A stretch of 64,000 bases of DNA from Alphaproteobacteria bacterium (GTDB taxonomy: Bacteria; Pseudomonadota; Alphaproteobacteria; Rhizobiales; GCA-2746425). Under the pieces are notes generated by a model. It was not told the DNA's origin. It did not search any database and saw only the letters and a list, made by a program, of their open reading frames with translations. The position numbers were made by a program, and so were the translations under genes. Shown one piece after another: positions 8,347 to 18,674 of this stretch (the first letter of the stretch is position 1; the number at the start of each line of letters is the position of its first letter). Location: positions 372,001 to 436,000 of the forward strand of contig JANSWZ010000003.1 of NCBI GenBank assembly GCA_024743215.1. Direction: 5' to 3'.

Positions 8347-9399
8347 ATGAGCGATTCCAATTCATCCGACCGAGTAGTGGCACCTGATACGCAGGGCGTT
8401 GACGATGCGGATTCCACATTGCGTCCGCAAAGACTGACGGACTTTGTGGGGCAGGCGCAAGCGCGCTCGAATATGCAAGTCTTCATTGAAGCTGCGAAAA
8501 CCCGCAAAGAGCCACTGGACCATGTTTTGTTTGTTGGCCCTCCGGGTTTGGGCAAAACCACTCTTGCGCAGATTGTCTCCAAGGAACTGGGCGTGAATTT
8601 CCGGGCCACATCCGGCCCGGTGATTACCAAAGCGGGTGATCTGGCGGCGCTTTTGACCAATCTGGAAGAGCGCGATGTCTTGTTCATTGACGAAATTCAC
8701 CGCCTTAGCCCGGCGGTTGAGGAGATCCTGTATCCGGCGATGGAGGATTTTCAGCTTGATCTGATCATTGGGGAAGGGCCAGCGGCACGGTCGGTTCGCA
8801 TTGATCTGGCACGCTTTACTTTGGTGGCTGCCACGACGCGGATTGGGTTGTTGACCACACCGCTCCGTGATCGGTTTGGAATCCCGATCCGGCTCAATTT
8901 CTACACAAATGAAGAACTGGAATACATCGTCACGCGCGGTGCGCGGTTAATGCAAGTTGGTATTTCAAAAGATGGCGCTGAGGAAATTGCGCGTCGCTCC
9001 CGAGGGACACCCCGCATTGCCGGACGTTTGCTGCGCCGGGTTCGTGACTTTGCAATCGTGCAATCGGGGGGCGAGATCACTCGGCAGGTGGCTGATGCAG
9101 CATTGCTGCAGTTGGAAGTCGATGCAGCGGGAATGGATGCACTGGATCGGCGCTACATCGGGACTATCGCGCAGAACTTTGGTGGTGGCCCCGTGGGTAT
9201 CGAGACCATTGCGGCCTCTTTGTCAGAACCACGTGATGCCATTGAGGAGATCATTGAGCCCTATCTTATCCAGCAGGGATACATCCAGCGTACGCCGCGT
9301 GGACGCATGCTGACACCCAGGGCCTTCAAACATATGGGAATGGCTGCGCCAAGGAGTTTCAAAGAACAACAGGCCAGTCTGTTTGAAGAGGATTCGTAG
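8347..9399 (+). CDS. ruvB: Holliday junction branch-migration ATPase RuvB
   Basis: A 350-residue AAA+ motor. [19 protein letters not shown] is the typical RuvB start, followed by Walker [10 protein letters not shown], Walker [12 protein letters not shown], sensor 1 [10 protein letters not shown], the arginine finger region PLRDRFGI, and the C-terminal winged helix [14 protein letters not shown]. It forms hexamers on both sides of the RuvA tetramer and pumps DNA through the junction. It lies about 90 bp after ruvA in the same direction and 5 bp before the thioesterase gene, so it is likely one transcript. Confidence 0.98.
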   Translation: MSDSNSSDRVVAPDTQGVDDADSTLRPQRLTDFVGQAQARSNMQVFIEAAKTRKEPLDHVLFVGPPGLGKTTLAQIVSKELGVNFRATSGPVITKAGDLAALLTNLEERDVLFIDEIHRLSPAVEEILYPAMEDFQLDLIIGEGPAARSVRIDLARFTLVAATTRIGLLTTPLRDRFGIPIRLNFYTNEELEYIVTRGARLMQVGISKDGAEEIARRSRGTPRIAGRLLRRVRDFAIVQSGGEITRQVADAALLQLEVDAAGMDALDRRYIGTIAQNFGGGPVGIETIAASLSEPRDAIEEIIEPYLIQQGYIQRTPRGRMLTPRAFKHMGMAAPRSFKEQQASLFEEDS

Positions 9400-9404
9400 A
9401 GCGC

Positions 9405-9872
9405 ATGGCTGAAATTGATTTCAGTGGTGAGGGCGAAGGTGTTTACCCAATCGATGGCACGCTTGTTGAGGGTGTGCATGAGCGTCCGGTGCGGGTTTAT
9501 TTTGAGGACACAGATTTTTCAGGTGTGGTGTATCACGCGGCCTATCTGAAGTTCATGGAGCGGGGCCGCAGTGATTTCCTGCGGTGTCTGAAACTCAGCC
9601 ATGCGGTTCTTTCAGACAGGGGCATGGCTTTCGGCGTGGCACATATGGATATTCGGTTTTTGGCTGGTGCCGGGATTGATGATCTGTTGAGCGTCAGAAC
9701 GAAACTTGTGCAAAGCTCCGGTGTTCGGCTGGTTTTTGAGCAGGTGGTTCAGCGTCAAAATACACCTCTTGTGATTGCAAGGGTTACTGTTGCTCTTATC
9801 AAGGGTGGTAAGCCACAACGTTTGCCCGCAGACATGCAGACCCTTTTCCAGGATATCTCCATATCCAACTGA
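9405..9872 (+). CDS. ybgC: YbgC-family acyl-CoA thioesterase, tol-pal cluster
   Basis: A 155-residue hot-dog-fold thioesterase. The segment RVYFEDTDFSGVVYHAAYLKF holds the catalytic Asp of the YbgC/4-hydroxybenzoyl-CoA thioesterase family, here in the DTDFSGVVYH context. YbgC hydrolyses acyl-CoA or acyl-ACP and associates with phospholipid synthesis; its gene is a standing member of the tol-pal operon in many proteobacteria. It starts 5 bases after ruvB stops. The gap of about 250 bp to tolQ suggests an additional promoter there. Confidence 0.93.
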   Translation: MAEIDFSGEGEGVYPIDGTLVEGVHERPVRVYFEDTDFSGVVYHAAYLKFMERGRSDFLRCLKLSHAVLSDRGMAFGVAHMDIRFLAGAGIDDLLSVRTKLVQSSGVRLVFEQVVQRQNTPLVIARVTVALIKGGKPQRLPADMQTLFQDISISN

Positions 9873-10123
9873 TCGTGTGCATTTCAGTTTTACTGAGCGT
9901 ACTTACGATAAATTAACCCTGATAAAGTCTTAATCGATTTGGAATGGGTGCGGGATTCTGCCGCGTTCCAATTGGGTAATTCAAGGGTTCCGGCGGTGTT
10001 GACGCCCTTATATTGACATAGTTTTTGAAGACACACGCTGGCTACGCATGCCGGATGTGGGGACTGCATCTGTCTGCATGGCCGAAATGGCTTCTTGAGC
10101 ACGCATTGAAGGAATACATGATT

Positions 10124-10828
10124 ATGGAAGATCTCGGCCAGGCGGCGCTGAATGCGGGAGCGAATATTTCGCTCTGGTCCCTGTTTTTGCAAGCGCATCT
10201 GATTGTGAAAATTGTCATGATTGGATTGGTGCTGGCATCTGTGTGGTGCTGGGCCATTGTGATTGACAAATCCATTCTGTACCGGCGCGCCAAAGTGCAG
10301 ATGGACCGCTTTGAACAGGTGTTCTGGTCCGGCCAGTCGTTGGAAGAGTTGTATCGCAATTTGTCGCAGCGCAACAATACCGGTTCTGCCGCCCTGTTTG
10401 TCACTGCAATGCGTGAGTGGAAACGAACCTATGAAGGCGGCGCACGGTCTGTGGGCGGACTGCAGATGCGCCTTGATAAAGTCATGGACGTGGCCATTTC
10501 TCAGCAGGTTGAACGCTGGGAACGGCGCCTCTTGATTTTGGCCACAGTCGGTTCGGCAGGCCCCTTTATCGGCCTGTTTGGAACGGTCTGGGGCATCATG
10601 ACCAGTTTCCAGGCTATTGCGGCGGCCCAGACAACCAATCTTGCTGTTGTCGCGCCCGGCATTGCCGAAGCTTTGCTGGCAACTGCGCTTGGCCTGTTGG
10701 CAGCCATTCCAGCCGTTATTGCCTATAATAAATTCAGCAGTCAGTTGGGTCGTTTGACCACGCGGCTTGAAGGGTTCGCAGATGAATTTTCAGCTATCCT
10801 TTCGCGTCAGATGGATGAAAGGGCCTGA
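10124..10828 (+). CDS. tolQ: Tol-Pal system proton-channel protein TolQ
   Basis: A 234-residue inner-membrane protein of the MotA/TolQ/ExbB family. Three membrane spans are visible: one near residues 20-42 (LIVKIVMIGLVLASVWCWAI) and two in the C-terminal half around GSAGPFIGLFGTVWGIM and ALLATALGLLAAIPAVIAY. The start at 10124 (MEDLGQAALN) is chosen because AAGGAA ends 9 nt before it; an ATG six bases earlier lies too close to that site. With TolR it uses the proton gradient to energise TolA and outer-membrane constriction at division. Confidence 0.97.
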   Translation: MEDLGQAALNAGANISLWSLFLQAHLIVKIVMIGLVLASVWCWAIVIDKSILYRRAKVQMDRFEQVFWSGQSLEELYRNLSQRNNTGSAALFVTAMREWKRTYEGGARSVGGLQMRLDKVMDVAISQQVERWERRLLILATVGSAGPFIGLFGTVWGIMTSFQAIAAAQTTNLAVVAPGIAEALLATALGLLAAIPAVIAYNKFSSQLGRLTTRLEGFADEFSAILSRQMDERA

Positions 10829-10831
10829 TCC

Positions 10832-11287
10832 ATGGCAATGAATGTTGGCGGTGGCAGACGGAGCGGCGGACGGCGCAGAGGCGGACGCGGGCATCAGCCA
10901 CCCATGAGCGAGATCAATGTGACGCCAATGGTCGATGTGATGCTGGTTCTGCTGATCATCTTCATGGTGGCAGCTCCTCTTCTGACAGTTGGTGTGCCGA
11001 TTGATCTGCCGGAAACTTCTGCTCGACAATTGAGCGGTGATACGGAACCCATCAGCATTTCCATAAATGCAGATGGTGTTGTGTTTTTGCAGGAAACGGA
11101 AATCCCCATTGATGAGGTGGTTCCAAAACTGACAGCTATTGCTGAAAATGGCTATGAAGAACGCATTTATGTGCGTGGTGATCGAAACACAGATTACGGA
11201 ACAATTATGCAGCTGATGGGAACCATCAGCGCGGCCGGATTTACCCGGCTTGGGCTGGTCACCACTGATCAGTCTTCCAACAATTAG
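10832..11287 (+). CDS. tolR: Tol-Pal system protein TolR
   Basis: A 151-residue ExbD/TolR protein. A basic, glycine-rich N-terminal tail (GGGRRSGGRRRGGRG) precedes MSEINVTPMVDVMLVLLIIF, the single membrane helix with the conserved, proton-carrying Asp of this family. A periplasmic domain ending in YGTIMQLMGTISAAGFTRLG follows. The gene starts 3 bases after tolQ. The long Arg/Gly-rich tail before the helix is common in alphaproteobacterial TolR. Confidence 0.97.
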   Translation: MAMNVGGGRRSGGRRRGGRGHQPPMSEINVTPMVDVMLVLLIIFMVAAPLLTVGVPIDLPETSARQLSGDTEPISISINADGVVFLQETEIPIDEVVPKLTAIAENGYEERIYVRGDRNTDYGTIMQLMGTISAAGFTRLGLVTTDQSSNN

Positions 11288-11305
11288 GATTGTTTACAAA
11301 CTCTG

Positions 11306-12208
11306 ATGAAGACCGGATTAATCCTTTCCAGCGTTGCCCATATGGCCATTATGACGTGGGGTGTGCTTGCTCTGCCAGAGCCTGCACGTCTGGAAGCGCC
11401 GGAAATAGATGCGCTGCCGGTTGAAATTGTTCCTTTTGAAGAACTGTCGCAGAAGCGGGTCGGGGATCTGAAGGCCGAGCCGGACACGCCACCACCGCCC
11501 GAGCCAGAACCGACACCGCCGACACCCGTTGAGACCGAAACCCCGGTTGAAGAACCTCAGGAAGAGCCGGCCCCAAAAGTTGTTGAGGCAACACCGCCGC
11601 CGCCTGCGCCGGGGCCACCACCCCCTGAGCCGGTTCCAGATCCGGTTGAACCCGAGCCTGCACCCCCTGAGCCTGAAGAGGCAAAGGAGCCGGAAGTTGC
11701 GCCTGAGCCAAAGCTTGATTTTTCACAGGCGCCGCCACCGCGTGCACGGCCCACCTTGCCTGCACGACCGGAAACGCCAACGCAGGAAGATTTCAACAGC
11801 GACAAGATTGCTGCGCTATTGAACCAGCAGAAACCACAGGGTGCAGCGCCCCAACCCGAACAGCAGCAATTGGGCGTTCAAAATGGCGATAATTCGAACC
11901 AGCTTAGCCAGAATGAGATTGATTTTCTGCGGCGCCAGTTGGAGAGTTGTTGGAGCCTGCAGGCGGGTATGGAGGCTGCAGAAAGTATTGCAGTCCGCGT
12001 CGAAATGGTTCTCAATATTGATGGCACCATTGCGGGACCTCCAAGGGTCTTGAATTCCGGCGCGGGAGTTTCATTTCAGATAGCTTCGGAGCGCGCATTG
12101 CGAGCCGTGCAGGCCTGCGCGCCATATTCTTATATGCCACAGGAAAAATACGACACTTGGAGTGTGATCGAGTTTAATTTCGACCCTTCAAAAATGTTTC
12201 AGGGATGA
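11306..12208 (+). CDS. tolA: Tol-Pal system protein TolA
   Basis: A 300-residue protein anchored by an N-terminal helix ([19 protein letters not shown]). Residues about 55-155 are almost pure Pro/Glu/Pro-Pro repeats instead of the long Ala/Lys-rich helix of enterobacterial TolA, so the periplasm-spanning segment is a proline-rich rod. The C-terminal domain (from about residue 205, [19 protein letters not shown]) contacts Pal and TolB. Start 11306 fits the family N-terminus, though no strong ribosome-binding site precedes it. It lies 18 bp after tolR and overlaps the tolB region. Confidence 0.93.
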   Translation: MKTGLILSSVAHMAIMTWGVLALPEPARLEAPEIDALPVEIVPFEELSQKRVGDLKAEPDTPPPPEPEPTPPTPVETETPVEEPQEEPAPKVVEATPPPPAPGPPPPEPVPDPVEPEPAPPEPEEAKEPEVAPEPKLDFSQAPPPRARPTLPARPETPTQEDFNSDKIAALLNQQKPQGAAPQPEQQQLGVQNGDNSNQLSQNEIDFLRRQLESCWSLQAGMEAAESIAVRVEMVLNIDGTIAGPPRVLNSGAGVSFQIASERALRAVQACAPYSYMPQEKYDTWSVIEFNFDPSKMFQG

Positions 12209-12213
12209 TGTGT

Positions 12214-13566
12214 ATGCGCCATTTGAACAGAGCTACCAGCCACTGGTTTTCCATGTTGCGTAATGCCACATTATTGCTGGCGATTGTGCTGGCGGGGTTC
12301 GTGTCAACGTCAGCATCTGCACAATTACAGCTGGATATTACCAGGGGAAACATTCAGGCACTGCCGATTGCCATACCCAGTTTTGTTGGCAGCACCGGGC
12401 AGGTGGACCAACTGAGCCAGAATGTGACACGGGTGATCATTAATGATCTGGAGCGGTCTGCCCTGTTTCGGGCTATCGATCCCGCAACCTATATCGACCA
12501 GAATGCCAATCCAGACGCCATGCCACGCTTTCCGGATTGGCGGGTGCTGAACGCACAGGCATTGGCTGTGGGACGTATTGTGCAGGAAGCGGATGGTCGA
12601 ATTCGTGCTGAATTTCGATTGTGGGATGTGTTTGGCGGCAAACAGATCGCCGGCCAACGCTTCTTTACGCAACCGGATAATTGGCGCCGGGTCGCGCATA
12701 TCATTGCAGATGCGATTTATGAACGGCTGACCGGTGAGAAGGGGTATTTCGATACACGCGTTGTGTTTGTTGATGAGACAGGCCCCAAGGATAACCGCAC
12801 CAAACGACTGGCCATCATGGATCAGGATGGTGCGTCAGTGCAGTATCTGACTAGTGGTGGTGATCTTGTGCTCACTCCACGTTTCAGCCCAAGCCGTCAG
12901 GAAATTACTTACATGTCCTATGCCACCGGCAAGCCACAGGTGTTCTTGTTAAACATCGATACCGGGCAGCGCGAAGTGGTTGGTAATTTCCCCGGCATGA
13001 CCTTCGCACCCAGATTCTCGCCTGATGGGCAACGGGTTGTGATGAGCCTGCAGCAGGATGGCAATGCCAACATCTACACAATGGATTTGCGTTCCAAGCG
13101 GACCACCCGTCTGACGAATTCCCCATCCATTGACACGTCCCCTTCATTCTCGCCGGACGGGTCGCGCATCGTGTTTGAATCCGATCGCGGTGGCTCGCAG
13201 CAGCTTTATGTCATGGGTGGAAATGGTGGTGAAGCTACGCGTATCAGCTTTGGCGAAGGATCCTATTCAACACCTGTCTGGTCGCCACGTGGTGATTTGA
13301 TTGCATTTACGAAACGCTCACAGGGCCAGTTTCTGATCGGTGTCATGCGCACGGACGGTTCAGGTGAGCGCACTCTGACTTCCGGCTTTCACAATGAAGG
13401 GCCAACCTGGGCACCCAATGGCCGCGTTCTGATGTTCTTCCGGGAACCCCAGGGTGGAAACTCCGGCCCGCAATTGTGGTCGATTGATCTGACCGGTTAC
13501 AATGAGCGGCAAGTGACAACGCCGAATTTTGCGTCGGATCCGGCCTGGTCTCCATTGCTGAACTGA
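12214..13566 (+). CDS. tolB: Tol-Pal system periplasmic protein TolB
   Basis: A periplasmic beta-propeller protein of about 450 residues. A signal peptide ends at SASAQ, followed by an N-terminal domain ([18 protein letters not shown]) and WD40-like PD40 repeats such as [27 protein letters not shown] and [16 protein letters not shown]. The start at 12214 leaves AGGGA 8 nt upstream; ATGs at 12205 and 12208 sit directly on that site, and 12205 overlaps the tolA stop. TolB cycles between Pal, TolA and OmpA-type proteins. The gene is followed by about 230 bp before pal. Confidence 0.96.
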   Translation: MRHLNRATSHWFSMLRNATLLLAIVLAGFVSTSASAQLQLDITRGNIQALPIAIPSFVGSTGQVDQLSQNVTRVIINDLERSALFRAIDPATYIDQNANPDAMPRFPDWRVLNAQALAVGRIVQEADGRIRAEFRLWDVFGGKQIAGQRFFTQPDNWRRVAHIIADAIYERLTGEKGYFDTRVVFVDETGPKDNRTKRLAIMDQDGASVQYLTSGGDLVLTPRFSPSRQEITYMSYATGKPQVFLLNIDTGQREVVGNFPGMTFAPRFSPDGQRVVMSLQQDGNANIYTMDLRSKRTTRLTNSPSIDTSPSFSPDGSRIVFESDRGGSQQLYVMGGNGGEATRISFGEGSYSTPVWSPRGDLIAFTKRSQGQFLIGVMRTDGSGERTLTSGFHNEGPTWAPNGRVLMFFREPQGGNSGPQLWSIDLTGYNERQVTTPNFASDPAWSPLLN

Positions 13567-13605
13567 TGGGCACTTCGCCGCAAAACAAAAGGCAGTGTCA
13601 ATAAA

Positions 13606-13622
13606 TTAACCAATGGTTTACC
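13606..13622 (+). promoter_or_regulatory. CtrA-like site upstream of pal
   Basis: TTAA-CCAATGG-TTTACC matches the CtrA consensus TTAA-N7-TTAAC with one mismatch in the second half-site. It lies about 180 bp before the pal start codon in the tolB-pal gap. A further TTAACC half-site occurs near 13641. Binding is inferred from sequence only; ctrA itself is in this window at 62028-62729. Confidence 0.35.
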
Positions 13623-13800
13623 ATGCTTGAGAACGCTGATTTAACCATGGATAGAATAGATTGGCTTTTAATAGAAATGTTCAATTTGTCCGTAATTCAG
13701 TCGCAATCTGATTGAAGACAGTGTGCGGGCGGAATAAGAGACTCAGGCGGATGAATCGCCTTGAGCCATCATAAGAATTTGAATTTAGGAGTTTCCGGAC

Positions 13801-14325
13801 ATGTTTGCACAACAAGTCCTTCGTCCACTGACTAGAATTTTCCCTGTCGGTGGCGCTGTAAAAATCCTGGCAGTTCTGCTGCTTGGTCTTGCTGTGGCAG
13901 GCTGTGCCGGCGGCGACAAATACGATGTGAACGCGTCTGGAGGTGCGAACGCAAAACCTGGTTCGGCTCAGGACTTTGCCGTGAATGTTGGTGATCGCGT
14001 CTTCTTCGAAACCGACAGCACCGATTTGACCGCCCGCGCAAAATCTACTCTTGATTTGCAAGCACAATGGCTGGCCAGATATCCAAATTACAACTTTGTC
14101 ATTGAAGGCCACGCAGATGAGCGCGGCACTCGTGAGTATAATATTGCACTTGGTGCACGTCGCGCCTCTGCCGCACGGGCCTATCTGATTGCACGCGGTA
14201 TCAATGCTGGCCGTATGAGCACAATCTCATACGGTAAGGAACGTCCGGTTGCTGTTTGTAATGACATCTCGTGCTGGTCTCAAAACCGCCGGGCTGTGAC
14301 CACGCTAAAAGGTGCCAGCGGTTAG
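13801..14325 (+). CDS. pal: Peptidoglycan-associated lipoprotein Pal
   Basis: A 174-residue lipoprotein. The lipobox LAVAGC places the lipidated cysteine at residue 35, so the mature protein sits in the outer membrane facing the periplasm. The C-terminal OmpA-like domain is complete: VFFETDSTDLT, the peptidoglycan-binding segment EGHADERGTREYNIALGARR, and SYGKERPV. The ATG is preceded by TTTAGGAGTTTCCGGAC with AGGAG in range. Pal tethers the outer membrane to peptidoglycan as the end point of the Tol system. It is followed by its own terminator, so it is transcriptionally separable from cpoB. Confidence 0.97.
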   Translation: MFAQQVLRPLTRIFPVGGAVKILAVLLLGLAVAGCAGGDKYDVNASGGANAKPGSAQDFAVNVGDRVFFETDSTDLTARAKSTLDLQAQWLARYPNYNFVIEGHADERGTREYNIALGARRASAARAYLIARGINAGRMSTISYGKERPVAVCNDISCWSQNRRAVTTLKGASG

Positions 14326-14344
14326 TTGACACCTGTTTGGAAAC

Positions 14345-14375
14345 AAAGGTCCGGACTGTCGTTCGGGCCTTTTTT
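14345..14375 (+). terminator. Rho-independent terminator after pal
   Basis: AAAGGTCCG (14345-14353) pairs with CGGGCCTTT (14364-14372) with one G-U pair, followed by a run of T to 14375. It lies 20 bp after the pal stop. Confidence 0.8.
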
Positions 14376-14467
14376 GCATCTGCAATTCGGAATTGTATCG
14401 TCTTATTTTCGTCGCAGTTAAAAGGCGAACTGATGGTCGTAAAACGCCGAAACCGGGACTTTTTGAA

Positions 14468-15274
14468 ATGCTGCTGGTCAAGAACTGTCTGATTGCCATT
14501 CTCGCTACACTGCTGCTGGCTATACCTGCGCAGGCGCAGACGTCCAGGGAAGCGGCTGAACTGACCATGCGGGTTGATCGTCTGGAAGCGCAAATTCGTG
14601 ACCTGACCGGTCAGATTGAACGGCTGAGTTTTGCATTGCAAAATAATGGTGGTGGCCAGCCATCTGCCCAGCAGGGATCCGCTCCCCTGGGATCGGCAGC
14701 GCAGCCTGTACCAGCAAATAATGGTCTTGGCGCTCCACCAGCCAATCTTGGAACATTGTCCGGCGGAGCGGTTGTCAATGGCGAAGGCGGGCCACTGGAT
14801 TTATCAGCCCTTATCGGTGCCAGTGGCGGTTTGGGCCTGGAGCCGATAGCACCGTCAACTGCGCCTCTTGCGGCGTCGGTTCCCGGTTCATCGCCTCGCG
14901 CGGAATACGAACTGGCCTATGGTCATATATTGCGAGGTGACTATCAGACGGCCGAAGGTTCCCTGCGGCAGTTTTTGAGCGAACATCCAACCGATCCACT
15001 GGTGAGTGATGCTCGTTTCTGGCTCGGGGAAAGCCTTTTTGTCAGAGGCGCATATCGTGAGGCTGCCAACGAGTTTCTAGAATCCTATTCAAAATTTCCG
15101 CAAAGTGCGAAGGCGCCTGACAGTTTGCTGAAGCTTGGTTTGTCGCTGCATGAACTGGGCGAAACGGAAGCCGCCTGTGCAACCTATGCAGAGCTTGTGC
15201 GCAAATATCCGGCTGCTTCGCCACCGGTCAAGCAGCGTGTGCGTGATGAACGCAGATCTGCGAAATGCATTTAA
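14468..15274 (+). CDS. cpoB: Cell division coordinator CpoB (YbgF-like TPR protein)
   Basis: A 268-residue periplasmic protein. A signal peptide (LLVKNCLIAILATLLLAIPA, cut near AQAQ) precedes a coiled coil at about residues 25-60 (AELTMRVDRLEAQIRDLTGQ) and a low-complexity linker. The C-terminal half holds three TPR repeats (EYELAYGHILRGDYQTAEGS, DARFWLGESLFVRGAYREAA, and a third ending in YAELVRKYP). This is the YbgF/CpoB architecture, which in E. coli links Tol function to septal peptidoglycan synthesis. The ATG at 14468 is preferred over an upstream frame start because it begins the signal peptide. Its end overlaps tilS by 10 bp. Confidence 0.92.
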   Translation: MLLVKNCLIAILATLLLAIPAQAQTSREAAELTMRVDRLEAQIRDLTGQIERLSFALQNNGGGQPSAQQGSAPLGSAAQPVPANNGLGAPPANLGTLSGGAVVNGEGGPLDLSALIGASGGLGLEPIAPSTAPLAASVPGSSPRAEYELAYGHILRGDYQTAEGSLRQFLSEHPTDPLVSDARFWLGESLFVRGAYREAANEFLESYSKFPQSAKAPDSLLKLGLSLHELGETEAACATYAELVRKYPAASPPVKQRVRDERRSAKCI

Positions 15275-16527
15275 CGGACAGTCTTCCCAGCAGGCTTTTC
15301 TCTGAATTTTCACCGTTTTTGCCACATTTGAAACCGGTGGACTGGTGTTCCCCGGTTGCTATTGCTGTGTCCGGGGGCGGGGACAGTATGGCTTTGCTTG
15401 CAAGTGTTCTGCAATTGCGTCCGCGTGATGCGCTCACGGCCCCATTGCATGTTCTGACGGTTGATCATGGTTTGCGCAGCGGCTCAGCCAGTGAGGCTGC
15501 ATTTGTGGCCGATTTTTGTAATTCACACGATGTCCACCACCACGCGGTTTTGACCTGGAGTGGGGCGAAACCTTCGTCGGCTGTTGCAGAACGAGCTCGC
15601 ATGAAGCGCCGTGATTTGCTTCTGGAAGCGTGCAGGGCACGGGGCGTACGACAATTATTGCTTGGACACACATTGGATGATGTGGCTGAAACGCTTTTGA
15701 TGCGAGTGCGGCGCGGTGGCCTGCGGGGCCATGCGGGCATTGCGCCTGAAACGCATTATCCTGGCTTGCGTGTGTTGCGCCCCTTTTTGTCTCTACGCCG
15801 TGATCATCTGCGCATAGCGCTTCGCCGCTCCGGAATTCGGTGGATTGATGATCCGACCAATGAGAATGTGCAGTTTGAGCGCCCGCGCGCGCGGCAAAAG
15901 CTGCAAGATATGGATTTAGGTGACTTCAAAACGGAAAGAGTTGCCGCATATGCGTCACTGATGGGACGTTGGCGAGCTGTCATGGCACGGCACATTGCCA
16001 CTGTCATTGATGCCAGTTGCACACGCATTGGCGCAGATGTGCAGGTGCGTGCAGACCTATTGGGGCCAGTCCCGTACATAATTGCCGTTGAAACAGTGCG
16101 AGAGCTGGTTCGATTTGTCGGTGGTGATGCCTATATGGTCGACTTTCCCCAGGCAAAAGAAGCGGTCAGAAGACTTACTGCAGAAGATGGGGGCGGGAAG
16201 ACCTTCTCATCGGGGCGCTGTGTCCTGTCCGCGGGGAGTGGTGATATCTGGACGATTTCGCGTGCCTTGCGCGATCTGCCGGTCACCCCGATAGAGGCCG
16301 GACAGTCGGTTTTATGGGATGGGCGCTTTATTGTTCAACTGGCAATGGAAGCATCAGGTCAAGGCGAAATCAGGCCTGCTATTGGCGGGTCTGTTCAGGG
16401 CAGTCCTGTCGTCCTGCCGGAGGCGCTGCCGCACGAAATTGCATTCCGTCCCCGTGTCCTTGACGGTCCTGTGGCAAGTTTTGACCAGCCAATCTTTGAA
16501 TCTCTTGAAGCACTGCTGGCCCGATAA
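15265..16527 (+). CDS. tilS: tRNA(Ile)-lysidine synthase TilS
   Basis: A 420-residue cytosolic enzyme. The PP-loop SGGGDS at residues 36-41 binds ATP; LTVDHGLRSGSASEAAFVAD, LLGHTLDDVAETLLMRV and GIRWIDDPTNEN are the conserved TilS blocks. It converts the wobble C34 of the CAU-anticodon tRNA-Ile to lysidine, which changes the tRNA from Met to Ile identity and is normally essential. The gene begins inside the last codons of cpoB, indicating translational coupling. The C-terminal region is less conserved, as usual in alphaproteobacteria. Confidence 0.95.
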   Translation: MHLTDSLPSRLFSEFSPFLPHLKPVDWCSPVAIAVSGGGDSMALLASVLQLRPRDALTAPLHVLTVDHGLRSGSASEAAFVADFCNSHDVHHHAVLTWSGAKPSSAVAERARMKRRDLLLEACRARGVRQLLLGHTLDDVAETLLMRVRRGGLRGHAGIAPETHYPGLRVLRPFLSLRRDHLRIALRRSGIRWIDDPTNENVQFERPRARQKLQDMDLGDFKTERVAAYASLMGRWRAVMARHIATVIDASCTRIGADVQVRADLLGPVPYIIAVETVRELVRFVGGDAYMVDFPQAKEAVRRLTAEDGGGKTFSSGRCVLSAGSGDIWTISRALRDLPVTPIEAGQSVLWDGRFIVQLAMEASGQGEIRPAIGGSVQGSPVVLPEALPHEIAFRPRVLDGPVASFDQPIFESLEALLAR

Positions 16528-16715
16528 ACCACCGAATCCGCCACTGCAGCATCATTTTGCCTGAATTTGCGTTCACCTTTTTGCAAGAAAGCCTATTTCT
16601 TGCCGGAATGCGCCTTGGCATATGCTCCCCATCTCCCTATTTTGATTGCATATACATTTTTAGTCGCGCGTTTTGGGGTCCGTCGTTGGGCCGAGGCGAC
16701 CTTTAAGGACATAGA

Positions 16716-18641
16716 ATGAACGGAAATTTCCGCAATTTTGCGCTTTGGATCATTATCGGCCTTTTGCTGATCGCGCTGTTTAACCTGTTTCAGAATCCAG
16801 GCGAAACCAGTCGTGGTGACTCGATCCCCTATTCGCAGTTTATCAGTGAAGTAGAACAAGGCACGGTTCGCAGTGTTACCATTGCCGGCACAGAGATCAC
16901 TGGTGTTTACAATAACAATGGCCGCTTCGTTTCCCGCGCGCCTGATAATACCGACTTTGTCGACAAGCTGACAGAACGCGGTGTTGCCGTGACCGTCGAG
17001 CCACCAAGTTCCGAGGGATTCAGTCTTATCGGACTGCTGATCTCTTGGCTGCCGATGATCCTTATTCTGGGTGTGTGGATTTTCTTCATGCGTCAGATGC
17101 AGGGTGGCGGCCGTGGCGGTGCCATGGGGTTTGGCAAGTCAAAGGCCAAGCTCCTGACTGAAGAGCATGGACGGGTAACGTTTGAGGATGTTGCCGGTGT
17201 TGATGAAGCCAAGGAAGACCTGGAAGAGATCGTTGAGTTTCTGCGTGATCCGCAAAAGTTCCAGAGGCTGGGCGGACGCATTCCGCGTGGTGTTCTGCTG
17301 GTTGGACCTCCAGGTACTGGTAAAACGCTTCTGGCACGTTCTGTTGCCGGTGAAGCTGCTGTCCCGTTCTTTACGATTTCCGGTTCTGACTTTGTGGAAA
17401 TGTTCGTGGGCGTTGGTGCAAGCCGTGTGCGCGATATGTTCGAGCAGGCCAAGAAAAGCGCGCCTTGCATCATCTTCATTGATGAGATTGACGCGGTCGG
17501 GCGGCATCGTGGTGCCGGTCTTGGCGGTGGTAATGACGAGCGTGAACAGACATTGAACCAGTTGCTGGTGGAAATGGATGGTTTTGCTGCCAATGAAGGT
17601 GTCATCATTATTGCTGCAACCAACCGTCCTGATGTTCTGGATCCTGCGTTGCTGCGTCCAGGTCGATTTGACCGCGAAGTGGTTGTACCCAATCCGGATG
17701 TTACCGGCCGTGAAAAAATCCTCAAAGTTCACGCACGCAATGTGCCTCTGTCGCCTGATGTCAATCTGAAGGTGGTCGCTCGCGGTACGCCCGGCTTCTC
17801 CGGTGCTGATTTGATGAATTTGGTCAATGAGGCTGCCTTGCTGGCGGCCCGGCGTTCCAAGCGTATTGTCACCATGTCGGAGTTTGAAGATGCCAAGGAC
17901 AAGGTGATGATGGGCGCAGAACGGCGCACATTGGTCATGACCGAGGACGAGAAAAAGCTGACAGCCTATCATGAGGCCGGTCACGCTATTGTGGCGATCA
18001 ATGTTGCCAAAACAGATCCGGTTCACAAAGCGACGATCATCCCACGCGGACGTGCGCTGGGTATGGTGATGCAATTGCCGGAACGTGACCAGATTTCCAT
18101 GAGCCTTACCCAGATGACCAGCCGCATGGCGATCATGATGGGCGGACGGGTTGCGGAAGAACAGGTCTTTGGTGCGGAGAATGTTACCTCGGGTGCGTCC
18201 TCCGACATTGAGCAGGCTACGCGCCTTGCACGCGCTATGGTGACCCGCTGGGGTTTCTCGGACAAGCTTGGCAAAGTCGCCTATGGCGACAATCAGGAAG
18301 AAGTGTTCCTGGGCCATTCGGTTGCCCGGACGCAAAATGTTTCTGAGGATACTGCTCAGATCATAGATGCGGAAGTGCGCCGGATTGTTGATGAAGGTTT
18401 TCAGGAAGCTGAGCAAATTCTGACTGAAAAGAAAGATGATTTGGAAGCTCTGGCTCAAGGACTGCTTGAGTACGAAACACTCAGCGGCGATGAGATCACC
18501 GAGTTGCTGAAGGGCAATCCTCCAGTGCGCGAGGATGATGATACACCATCAACGCCGCGTGGCTCGGCAGTGCCGAGTGCTGGTGCTCCCAAATCCAAAC
18601 CATCGGAGCCAGATCCCGGCATGGAACCACAGCCATCCTGA
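16716..18641 (+). CDS. ftsH: ATP-dependent zinc metalloprotease FtsH
   Basis: A 641-residue membrane AAA+ protease. Two membrane spans flank a short periplasmic domain (residues about 6-22 and 102-125). Walker A GPPGTGKT is at 197-204, Walker [13 protein letters not shown] and the second region of homology [18 protein letters not shown] follow. The zinc site HEAGH starts at residue 419, with the third ligand in a later [10 protein letters not shown] block. It degrades membrane proteins and short-lived regulators; RpoH, encoded at 51323, and LpxC are typical substrates in other bacteria. The tail after about residue 610 is Pro/Ser-rich. A terminator follows. Confidence 0.98.
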   Translation: MNGNFRNFALWIIIGLLLIALFNLFQNPGETSRGDSIPYSQFISEVEQGTVRSVTIAGTEITGVYNNNGRFVSRAPDNTDFVDKLTERGVAVTVEPPSSEGFSLIGLLISWLPMILILGVWIFFMRQMQGGGRGGAMGFGKSKAKLLTEEHGRVTFEDVAGVDEAKEDLEEIVEFLRDPQKFQRLGGRIPRGVLLVGPPGTGKTLLARSVAGEAAVPFFTISGSDFVEMFVGVGASRVRDMFEQAKKSAPCIIFIDEIDAVGRHRGAGLGGGNDEREQTLNQLLVEMDGFAANEGVIIIAATNRPDVLDPALLRPGRFDREVVVPNPDVTGREKILKVHARNVPLSPDVNLKVVARGTPGFSGADLMNLVNEAALLAARRSKRIVTMSEFEDAKDKVMMGAERRTLVMTEDEKKLTAYHEAGHAIVAINVAKTDPVHKATIIPRGRALGMVMQLPERDQISMSLTQMTSRMAIMMGGRVAEEQVFGAENVTSGASSDIEQATRLARAMVTRWGFSDKLGKVAYGDNQEEVFLGHSVARTQNVSEDTAQIIDAEVRRIVDEGFQEAEQILTEKKDDLEALAQGLLEYETLSGDEITELLKGNPPVREDDDTPSTPRGSAVPSAGAPKSKPSEPDPGMEPQPS

Positions 18642-18674
18642 TGGCAGTCTAAGAGTTCTGTTCAACGTTTTAAG

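Noticed and set aside
11557-11805. Gly/Ser-rich minus-strand frame inside tolA
   Set aside because: It arises from the complement of proline-rich codons and has no start-site support.
17139-18458. Long antisense open frame (439 codons) opposite ftsH
   Set aside because: It mirrors the codon structure of ftsH, has no ribosome-binding site or domain, and His/Arg/Asn-rich composition typical of antisense frames.
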